Source of the DNA: Thermoplasmata archaeon
Lineage (GTDB): Archaea; Thermoplasmatota; Thermoplasmata; Thermoplasmatales; B87-G9
Assembly: GCA_003649695.1 (NCBI GenBank)
Contig: QMSR01000010.1
Location: 1-14,850 of the forward strand
Length of the DNA: 14,850 nt
Direction of reading: 5' to 3'
This document shows, piece by piece, positions 6,859 to 12,292 of the stretch (within the stretch, counting starts at the first letter, position 1; the number at the start of each line of letters is the position of its first letter). The notes beneath the pieces were generated by a model that did no database searches, was not told the DNA's origin, and saw only the letters and a list, made by a program, of their open reading frames with translations. The translations under genes were made by a program, and so were the position numbers.

Positions 6859-7995
6859 CTAAAATTTTAAGTTTTTATTATTTCTAAGATAATTCTCATA
6901 GACGAATGTGGCTAAAGCATCGAACATGTGAGCCTCATGTCTGATATAAAATCTTTTATCTTTAGATTTATATTTAAATGCGCCAGATTTATCCTGTAGA
7001 TTTTTGATAACGTATTTTATTATAATAGATCCTTTATTTTCTATTGAGAGAGCTTTGGATAACTTTGTAAATGCCCTAATACCGGTAGCATATCCCCATA
7101 ATCTTGTCTCCAGTGATGATCTTAAAAATATCTTTTTTAAATTATATAAAATTTTCTTAAACGATGGTTCAGTAACTGTATATTCAAATCCAAATCCTTC
7201 TGGGGTATATAAATTACGCCAATAGAAATCACCAGCGGCCTTCAGTACTTTTTGTAATTTTTTCCTCATATGAGGAAAGATTTCATAAACATCACATAAA
7301 CCTTCGATTACATAACCGGTATGAATATTATCTATGTACATACTTTTATTGCTATAATACCAAGAGCCGTCTCGATTCTGTTTATTAATGACGTACACAG
7401 CTGCTAATTCTGCCATGGTTTGGAAATGCCGCTTTTTCGTATGCATATAAAGTTTGGCTAAATACCCGCTTGCCTTACTAATAGCATTAAAAATAGGATA
7501 GTGAAAAACTTCACAATCTGAGTAATAAAACCATATTCCTTCATCTTCTTTCTTATACCCACATTCATTAATTATCCAATTTCCGACGCTCTGCGCTATC
7601 CCCAAATACTTTTTATTTTTAGTAACTTTATATAAATTAAGAAAAAATTCTCCGCCATATACTGTAGTGATTAGGAAGGAAAAGGTATTTGGACAATCAT
7701 GCCATTTCCACGGAAGACCCCATGAAAATTCTCTATATTTCTTATTCCTAATTTCAATAAGTTGTTTAGCCGCATTTTCTGCCAAATTTAAATATTCTTC
7801 TTTCTTTGTAATTTGATAAAGTTTTACATATCCATTTCCCCATAAAGCGCCTGCTTCAGGATAATAAAATTCGCGATTAGGTTCATATTGATCATAACCA
7901 AAACCTATTTTTTCATTGTTATATTTGACTCTCCAATTATGCAATTTCTCTATTGCCATTAATATTTCTTTGCAACTTATATTGGATTCTTTCAA
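6859..7995 (-). CDS. Predicted alpha/alpha-toroid protein of a glycan cluster, function unknown
   Basis: A 378-residue protein from strongly AT-rich DNA, unlike its G+C-rich neighbours. Repeated helical units with aromatic residues, and the motifs Gln-Asn-Arg-Asp-Gly-Ser-Trp-Tyr-Tyr (206-214), Ile-Asp-Asn-Ile-His-Thr-Gly-Tyr-Val-Ile-Glu-Gly-Leu (221-233) and Arg-His-Glu-Ala-His-Met-Phe-Asp-Ala-Leu (352-361), suggest an (alpha/alpha)-barrel. Such folds are used by glycosidases, epimerases and polysaccharide lyases, and similar proteins occur in surface-polysaccharide clusters. No signal peptide or membrane segment is seen, so it is likely cytoplasmic. No specific reaction can be assigned. The TTG start is chosen because GAGGAG sits eight bases upstream (8004-8009); the next in-frame ATG is residue 13. 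It lies downstream of the glycosyltransferase on the same strand and converges with the oxidoreductase, six bases between stops. Confidence 0.7.
   Translation of the reverse strand: MKESNISCKEILMAIEKLHNWRVKYNNEKIGFGYDQYEPNREFYYPEAGALWGNGYVKLYQITKKEEYLNLAENAAKQLIEIRNKKYREFSWGLPWKWHDCPNTFSFLITTVYGGEFFLNLYKVTKNKKYLGIAQSVGNWIINECGYKKEDEGIWFYYSDCEVFHYPIFNAISKASGYLAKLYMHTKKRHFQTMAELAAVYVINKQNRDGSWYYSNKSMYIDNIHTGYVIEGLCDVYEIFPHMRKKLQKVLKAAGDFYWRNLYTPEGFGFEYTVTEPSFKKILYNLKKIFLRSSLETRLWGYATGIRAFTKLSKALSIENKGSIIIKYVIKNLQDKSGAFKYKSKDKRFYIRHEAHMFDALATFVYENYLRNNKNLKF
6861..6884 (+). terminator. Possible T-rich terminator after the oxidoreductase gene
   Basis: Eight bases after the oxidoreductase stop, the plus strand becomes T-rich (ATTTT, GTTTTTATTATTTC). 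Archaeal transcription commonly ends at such U-tracts. It overlaps the 3' end of the convergent toroid gene, so composition alone could explain it. Confidence 0.3.
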
Positions 7996-8003
7996 AACAG
8001 CAT

Positions 8004-8009
8004 CTCCTC
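8004..8009 (-). promoter_or_regulatory. Ribosome-binding site supporting the TTG start of the toroid gene
   Basis: On the minus strand GAGGAG ends eight bases before the TTG at 7995-7993. An ATG lies between them but reads into a stop after three codons. Upstream, AT-rich TTTAAATT-like stretches around 8034-8055 could serve as a TATA box. The 118 bases between the glycosyltransferase stop and this start hold no other gene. Confidence 0.55.
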
Positions 8010-8113
8010 TTCGACAAAGCTAAAGAATAAGACATTTAAAAATTTGAAATTTAAAGCATACCCGATCACCTAAAACATCAATAATTTATGTTTTTCTATA
8101 TCTAAATTTATAA

Positions 8114-9292
8114 TTATGATAAAATACTATATAATTCAATTAATTTTTTACTCGTATTATTCCAATTATATTTCCTTTCAAAAGCTTCTCTGGCTTTTTC
8201 GCCCAATTCTTTTAGTAAATTATGCTTTTTAACCTCTATGATTTTTTTAGCCAGATCCTCATGATCACCTGCTTTGAAGATGATCCCGCATCCTGTTTCT
8301 TCGACGATTCTCTTCAGGGAATCCACATCACTCACAACTATGGGTTTCCCAAAATACATGTATTGGCTTAGTTTGTGCGGAAATGATTTGTTTGTCTGTC
8401 TTGTTTTATGATAGGGTATTACGCATACATCACTAATTTTCAGGTATCCCAATGCCTCCTCAAAACTCACCCATCCAGTAAAAGTGACTTTATCTTCAAT
8501 ACCTATCTTTTCACACATTTTCACTAGATGATCTTTCATAACGCCATCTCCTACGAGTAGCAAATGGGCATTTGGTATTTCATCCAGGATTAGAGGCATG
8601 GCTTTAATCAATACATCCAAGCCTCGATGCCTCGAAAACCCACCGATGTACGTTATGACAAATTTATCTCTGAATTGTTCGCTAAAATCCGGTATTGAGG
8701 ATTGCAGTTTGTCCAGTTCATTTGGATCTTCGGTATTGTGTATCACCACTATCTTTTGCGTAGGTACGCCTAACTTCACAAGCCTCCCTATCTCCTCCTC
8801 GACCACCACAATAATCTTCGTTGACATTTTGAGAGCAATCTTCTCCTCCACCTCCAAAATCTTCGATAAAATTCTAATTATAAATTTATGTTTAGAGGTA
8901 TACAGCATCATTGCAATATAATCCTCATGCATATCAAAAATCACAGGTTTTTTAATGATTTTTCCGACTATGCACGTTGCTAATGCATACGGTAGATCAT
9001 GTACGTGGAGAACGTCTATTTTATGTTTTTTCACAATAGATAAAATATATGGAATAATAATAAATCTGTATATGGTAAGGTAGAGGAAGGGGAAGATTAG
9101 AGGTATTGATGAGAATGGAAGATCGATCCTGTATACATGAATTCCATCAACAACTTCATTCTTAGCCTGGTTTGCGCCTCTTCTGCATATCAGGAAGACT
9201 CTGTGTCCGGCATCGATCAACGATCTAGCTTCCTTCTTAACCCTAATATCAGGTGGATAGGTGTTGTCTGATAGAACCATTAGTATGTTCAT
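8114..9292 (-). CDS. Glycosyltransferase family 4 protein
   Basis: A 392-residue GT-B fold retaining glycosyltransferase that moves a sugar from an activated donor to a lipid-linked or surface glycan. The N-terminal domain opens Met-Asn-Ile-Leu-Met-Val-Leu-Ser-Asp with Asp-Ile-Arg-Val-Lys-Lys-Glu-Ala (15-22) and His-Val-His-Asp-Leu-Pro (96-101). The donor-binding half has Tyr-Ile-Gly-Gly-Phe-Ser-Arg-His-Arg-Gly-Leu-Asp-Val-Leu-Ile (215-229), Leu-Leu-Val-Gly-Asp-Gly (245-250) and Ser-Phe-Pro-His-Lys-Leu-Ser-Gln-Tyr-Met (303-312) before Gly-Lys-Pro-Ile-Val. In that last segment the usual acidic residue of Lys-Leu-Phe-Glu-Tyr-Met is Gln. A hydrophobic stretch at 62-88 may sit on the membrane. 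The ATG has GGAGG six bases upstream (9299-9303) and a TATA-like TTTAATAAT on the plus strand at 9319-9327. The gene is AT-rich, though less extreme than the toroid gene; both look acquired. Confidence 0.9.
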   Translation of the reverse strand: MNILMVLSDNTYPPDIRVKKEARSLIDAGHRVFLICRRGANQAKNEVVDGIHVYRIDLPFSSIPLIFPFLYLTIYRFIIIPYILSIVKKHKIDVLHVHDLPYALATCIVGKIIKKPVIFDMHEDYIAMMLYTSKHKFIIRILSKILEVEEKIALKMSTKIIVVVEEEIGRLVKLGVPTQKIVVIHNTEDPNELDKLQSSIPDFSEQFRDKFVITYIGGFSRHRGLDVLIKAMPLILDEIPNAHLLLVGDGVMKDHLVKMCEKIGIEDKVTFTGWVSFEEALGYLKISDVCVIPYHKTRQTNKSFPHKLSQYMYFGKPIVVSDVDSLKRIVEETGCGIIFKAGDHEDLAKKIIEVKKHNLLKELGEKAREAFERKYNWNNTSKKLIELYSILS

Positions 9293-9390
9293 CCTTGACC
9301 TCCACGCTTCAATGCGAGTTTAATAATTTTGTCTAACGCATCGCAGGAAAAACAGATTTCATGCTCACAACCTACATAAGCGTGATCCTG

Positions 9391-9458
9391 AAAGGTGTGC
9401 AGACTAAGCCTCGCTCTTGAAGCTGGAACTCAAGCAACTCTCAAGCCTTCTACTGTAA
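9391..9458 (+). pseudogene. Decayed 3' fragment of an aldehyde ferredoxin oxidoreductase gene (copy B)
   Basis: Read on the plus strand, this segment encodes Gly-Val-Gln-Thr-Lys-Pro, then after a one-base deletion near 9412, Leu-Lys-Leu-Glu-Leu-Lys-Gln-Leu-Ser-Ser-Leu-Leu-Leu and a TAA stop (9456-9458). This mirrors the last 22 codons of the intact gene ending at 6852, about 46 of 66 bases by hand count. No similarity to the oxidoreductase is seen before about 9390. The fragment is in the same orientation as the intact gene and is followed at once by a T-rich terminator-like tract. Its G+C content is closer to the host than to copy A, which suggests it may be the original gene end, pushed aside when the island entered. 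A remnant of a separate paralogue is the alternative. Confidence 0.55.
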
Positions 9459-9471
9459 TTTTCTTCTTTTT
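9459..9471 (+). terminator. T-rich terminator-like tract after the oxidoreductase relic
   Basis: TTTTCTTCTTTTT follows the TAA of copy B directly on the plus strand. An archaeal U-tract terminator in this place would be expected after a functional gene end, and supports the view that copy B was once a real gene terminus. Confidence 0.4.
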
Positions 9472-9630
9472 ATCCCTCTAAAGATGTAGGAGAAGATGAC
9501 CGCCGAGAGCGCCCTTGCCCCTATGCCCGTTGACGATCACACATAGATCGTACATGGTGGTGACGCTCACATGAAACCTAGCCGTGGTTTCCCTCAGCTC
9601 CCCCTTTTGGACAGCGTTTTGATTCTCTTA

Positions 9631-9654
9631 TTTAGAAATTTTTTAATTTCTAAA
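9631..9654. repeat. Perfect AT-rich palindrome, 10-base arms, 4-base loop
   Basis: TTTAGAAATT (9631-9640) and AATTTCTAAA (9645-9654) are exact reverse complements around TTTT. It lies in the relic zone between the island and the truncated ABC ATPase. It could be a hairpin terminator for minus-strand transcription, a protein site, or the end of a lost element. Confidence 0.6.
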
Positions 9655-9700
9655 ATTTTCAAAGAAGCCACAATCATTTATGTCCAGGAGTGTAGCAAGA

Positions 9701-9718
9701 TCCCTGACGGGTCGGGGA
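9701..9718. repeat. Short G+C-rich hairpin
   Basis: TCCCTGAC (9701-9708) can pair with GTCGGGGA (9711-9718) across a GG turn, with one G-T wobble. It sits about 20 bases beyond the stop of the truncated ABC ATPase. Its role is unknown and it may be chance in G+C-rich DNA. Confidence 0.3.
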
Positions 9719-9739
9719 CGTGCCCTATTTGGCCCCTCC

Positions 9740-9922
9740 TCATGCAGGCCTCTCAATCCCTAGGAGAACTTTTACCAATGTACTCTTGCCTGCGCCGTTG
9801 GAGCCCAGTATCACCAATTTATCGCCCATCCTGACCTCGAGATTGATGTCCCTGAGCACGTGCCGGTGGCCAAACCGCTTGTAAACCCCCTCGGCCTTGA
9901 TGAGGATGTTGTCGAATTCCAC
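9740..9922 (-). pseudogene. ABC transporter ATP-binding protein, N-terminal fragment only
   Basis: Sixty residues of an ABC ATPase starting at a GTG (9922-9920). The fragment has the usual opening strand (Ile-Lys-Ala-Glu-Gly-Val-Tyr-Lys-Arg-Phe-Gly) and an intact Walker A, Gly-Ser-Asn-Gly-Ala-Gly-Lys-Ser-Thr, then Leu-Val-Lys-Val-Leu-Leu-Gly-Ile-Glu-Arg-Pro-Ala and a stop. Q-loop, signature and Walker B, normally the next ~150 residues, are absent, and none of the following minus-strand frames continue the family. It therefore cannot hydrolyse ATP as an ABC ATPase. It starts 14 bases after the HMG-CoA reductase stop, so it was probably the next gene of that operon before its 3' part was lost at the edge of the island. 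G+C content and codon use match the host. Confidence 0.8.
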
Positions 9923-9936
9923 GTTAAATTAGATAC

Positions 9937-11193
9937 TTACTTGCTTTTTCTTATTTTTCCTAAAATTTCCCTCGCAATGTCAACTCTCACTTTTCCTATA
10001 TTGAGCATCTCCCTTACGACTAGGTCTATCTCCGGTCCCCTCGCTCCTGCCATGATCGCTATGTTTCTCGCGTGGAGCTTCATGTGTCCCTTCTGGATGC
10101 CCTCCGTTGCCAGGGCCCTCAGAGCGGCGAAGTTCTGCGCGAGGCCCACCGCGGCCATCACCTCCGCCAGCTCCCTGGCGCCGCTGACCCCCAATATCTT
10201 CCTGGCTATGGCGGCCTTGGGGTGGGTCTTGGTGGCCCCGCCTATCACGCCCACCTGTATCGGGAGCTCAATGGTGCCCACGAGGTCTCCGTTCCCGTCG
10301 ATCTCCCAGGTCGTCAGGGGCCTGTATCCCTTTAGGGCGGCGTAGGCGTGGGCACCGGCCTCTATCGCCCTCCAGTCGTTGCCCGTCGCTATCGCCACCG
10401 CGTCGATCCCGTTCATGATCCCCTTGTTGTGGGTCGCCGCCCTGAAGGGGTCCGCGTAGGCGAAGGCCCAGGCCGCGTGCACGCCCTGCACCACCTCCTC
10501 CCCGACCACGTCGGCCGCATACCTGACCCAGGCCCTGGCCAATCTGTGCACCGCCAGGTTGGAGAGAATCCTCAGCAGCGCCCTGCCCCCGGTGATCTGC
10601 TCGAGCCTAGGTGCCACGGCCTCGGCCATGGTGTTCACCGCGTTCGCCCCCATGGCGTCCCTGACGTCCACGAGCAGGTGCACCACGACCATGGGGCCTA
10701 TGGGGCTCTCCAGGACCCTGACCTCCAGGTCCCTGGCACCGCCACCGACCTTCACGAGCACCGGGTCCTGCTCGTTCGCCAGATCCAATACCTCCTCCTT
10801 GTGCTCGAGGATCCTCATCGCAGCCCAGTGGGGGGAGGGTACCCCTATGAGCTGGACCTGCCCGATCATGACCTGCTCGTCCGCCCTCGCGGTGAAGCCC
10901 CCGGTGGGCCTGGCCAGCTTGGCAGCATTGCTCGCCGCCGCGACGACGCTGGGCTCCTCGATGGCCATGGGGATGAGCCTCTCGACCCCGTTGATGATGA
11001 AGTTCGTCGCGATCCCCAGCGGGAGCTCGTGGACCGAGATCACGTTCTCGATCATCCTGTCCGCCAGCTCCCCCAGGCAGCCCATCTCCTCCAGGACCCT
11101 GACCTCCCCATCCGAGAGGGAGGCAATCTCGGCCACCTTCCTCCTCCTCTCCTCGACCCCCAACCGGTAGAATCCGGGAATCCTCGAGGTCAC
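9937..11193 (-). CDS. hmgA: Hydroxymethylglutaryl-CoA reductase, class II
   Basis: A 418-residue enzyme converting HMG-CoA to mevalonate for archaeal isoprenoid lipids. The sequence follows the class II (Pseudomonas mevalonii-type) pattern rather than the class I type of most archaea: Ser-Arg-Ile-Pro-Gly-Phe-Tyr (3-9), Ile-Glu-Asn-Val-Ile-x3-Glu-Leu-Pro-Leu-Gly-Ile-Ala (48-62), Glu-Glu-Pro-Ser-Val-Val-Ala-Ala-Ala-Ser-Asn (79-89), Asp-Ala-Met-Gly-Ala-Asn (179-184) and His-Asn-Lys-Gly-Ile-Met-Asn-Gly (255-262). By comparison with the characterised class II enzyme, the catalytic set is Glu80, Lys257, Asp273 (Ala-Thr-Gly-Asn-Asp) and His370 (Gly-His-Met-Lys-Leu-His), all present. There are no membrane segments. 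Start is GTG at 11193, with a TATA-like box 20-28 bases upstream. Cofactor preference (NADH or NADPH) is not clear from sequence. It is the first gene of a unit whose second gene is now truncated. Confidence 0.95.
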   Translation of the reverse strand: MTSRIPGFYRLGVEERRRKVAEIASLSDGEVRVLEEMGCLGELADRMIENVISVHELPLGIATNFIINGVERLIPMAIEEPSVVAAASNAAKLARPTGGFTARADEQVMIGQVQLIGVPSPHWAAMRILEHKEEVLDLANEQDPVLVKVGGGARDLEVRVLESPIGPMVVVHLLVDVRDAMGANAVNTMAEAVAPRLEQITGGRALLRILSNLAVHRLARAWVRYAADVVGEEVVQGVHAAWAFAYADPFRAATHNKGIMNGIDAVAIATGNDWRAIEAGAHAYAALKGYRPLTTWEIDGNGDLVGTIELPIQVGVIGGATKTHPKAAIARKILGVSGARELAEVMAAVGLAQNFAALRALATEGIQKGHMKLHARNIAIMAGARGPEIDLVVREMLNIGKVRVDIAREILGKIRKSK

Positions 11194-11212
11194 GGTACCC
11201 TATGGAAGAGGA

Positions 11213-11223
11213 GATTTTTATTC
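11213..11223. promoter_or_regulatory. Shared divergent TATA-like box, HMG-CoA reductase and DUF373 gene
   Basis: GATTTTTATTC is the only AT-rich block in the 52 bases between the two GTG starts. It is about 20-30 bases from the reductase start and 23-33 bases from the DUF373 start, nearly centred. Either both genes use one bidirectional box, or two boxes overlap here. Both messages would be almost leaderless. Confidence 0.5.
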
Positions 11224-11245
11224 GGGCCCGGGGAATGGGAAAGAG

Positions 11246-12292
11246 GTGCCGAAGCTGGTCATCGTCGTGGACAGGGACGACGACCTGGGGCAGAAGGCCG
11301 GGATCAGGGGCCCGGTCCTGGGGAGGGAGGACGTCGTCAGGGCAGCGGTGGCGCTGGGGACCAGGGACCCCGAGGACAGCGACGTCAACTCCTTCCTGGC
11401 GGCCGTCTCCGTGGCCGACGAGCTGAGGTCCATGGGGGAGGAGGCGGAGGTGGCGATACTCACGGGCCACCCCGACGTGGGCGTCAAGAGCGACCTGGAG
11501 ATCTCGAGGCAGCTGGAGGAGGTCCTCTCCAGGACCGGCGCAAGGGAGGTGATATTCGTCTCCGACGGCGCCGAGGACGAGTTCGTCCTGCCGATAATCC
11601 AGAGCAGGGCGAGGGTGGTCCACGTGAGGAGGGTCGTCGTCCGCCAGGCCCAGGAGCTGGAGAGTACCTATTACACGATAAAGAAGGCCCTCGAGGACGT
11701 TAACTTCCTCAGGAGGGTCCTGACCCCCCTGGCCATCATCTTCCTAGCCTATAGCCTGACGGCCATAACGGGTATGTTCGTCCTCTACATCACGGGCAGG
11801 GGATCCATATCCCCGGCAAACCTCTCCATATCGGTCATCCTCCTGGCCCTGGGCTCCTACTTCATCTTCAAGACCCACGACGTGAAGGGAATGCTGTCGC
11901 AGCTACTGGAGAAGGCGGGGCATCCCAGGCCCTCCACCGTCCTGAGGCTGATCGCCCTCCTGCTCGCCGCCTTCTCCCTCATCTTCTCATCGTACATCGC
12001 ATCCACCTACGAGAGGCCACTACAGGCCATCTACTCCGGCGTCCTCTGGGTCATTCCGTTCGCCGCCGGGGCCGTGGCCCTGTGGGTGGCGGGGGACAGG
12101 GTCCTCCTCCTCTCCCAGGGGAAGGAGGTATCCTGGAAGGAAGTCTTCTCCATCCTCCTCCTCGGGCTCTTCGCGTTCTCCATCGTGTCCATCATGGGCT
12201 GCGTCCTAGACCTTCAGGTTCCGCTACCACTCTTCGTGAACGCACTACTGTTGGCCTTCTCCGTCGTCTCCCTCATCGTGATCGCAAGATGA
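11246..12292 (+). CDS. DUF373 family membrane protein
   Basis: A 348-residue archaeal protein of unknown function. The soluble N-terminal part (1-150) begins with the family signature Lys-Leu-Val-Ile-Val-Val-Asp-Arg-Asp-Asp-Asp-Leu-Gly and contains Ser-Asp-Val-Asn-Ser (45-49) plus Val-Ser-Asp-Gly-Ala-Glu-Asp-Glu (105-112), acidic clusters that could bind a metal or a nucleotide. Six hydrophobic segments follow, near 160-183, 191-209, 232-253, 261-282, 300-321 and 326-347, so the protein is membrane-bound. Start is GTG at 11246, supported by the TATA spacing and by the family signature starting at once. Its stop overlaps the next start as ATGA, giving translational coupling to a DNA repair gene. 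No role has been established for the family that I can name. Confidence 0.88.
   Translation: MPKLVIVVDRDDDLGQKAGIRGPVLGREDVVRAAVALGTRDPEDSDVNSFLAAVSVADELRSMGEEAEVAILTGHPDVGVKSDLEISRQLEEVLSRTGAREVIFVSDGAEDEFVLPIIQSRARVVHVRRVVVRQAQELESTYYTIKKALEDVNFLRRVLTPLAIIFLAYSLTAITGMFVLYITGRGSISPANLSISVILLALGSYFIFKTHDVKGMLSQLLEKAGHPRPSTVLRLIALLLAAFSLIFSSYIASTYERPLQAIYSGVLWVIPFAAGAVALWVAGDRVLLLSQGKEVSWKEVFSILLLGLFAFSIVSIMGCVLDLQVPLPLFVNALLLAFSVVSLIVIAR

Larger units (their letters stand above)
9293..9739. other. Gene-poor relic zone at the right edge of the AT-rich island
   Basis: These 447 bases hold no intact gene. From left to right they contain the promoter and ribosome-binding site of the glycosyltransferase, the decayed oxidoreductase tail (9391-9458), a T-rich tract, a G+C-rich stretch on whose minus strand a frame is open for about 40 codons (roughly 9490-9617) but has no recognised match, a perfect AT palindrome (9631-9654), and a G+C-rich hairpin (9701-9718). 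Composition changes abruptly several times, which fits a patchwork of deletion and insertion remnants between the island and the truncated ABC ATPase. Confidence 0.6.

Noticed and set aside
6853..9739. Integrase, transposase, CRISPR array, tRNA or defence system in the AT-rich island and relic zone
   Set aside because: I looked for recombinase motifs, regularly spaced repeats and tRNA-like arms and saw none. The island content is glycan-related only, so the integration idea rests on the duplicated gene end alone.
9571..9834. An 87-codon plus-strand frame in the relic zone
   Set aside because: Its second half is antisense to the ABC ATPase fragment including Walker A, and its first half spans the AT palindrome. 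No family resemblance and no ribosome-binding site.
10348..11703. A 451-codon plus-strand frame
   Set aside because: It crosses antisense HMG-CoA reductase and the start of DUF373, has low-complexity Gly/Arg/Pro content, and matches no family. The two real genes explain the region.
12082..12288. An upstream extension of the endonuclease V fusion by 69 codons
   Set aside because: It lies wholly inside DUF373, is Gly/Pro/Arg-rich, and the ATG at 12289 overlaps the DUF373 stop as ATGA right before the recognisable domain.
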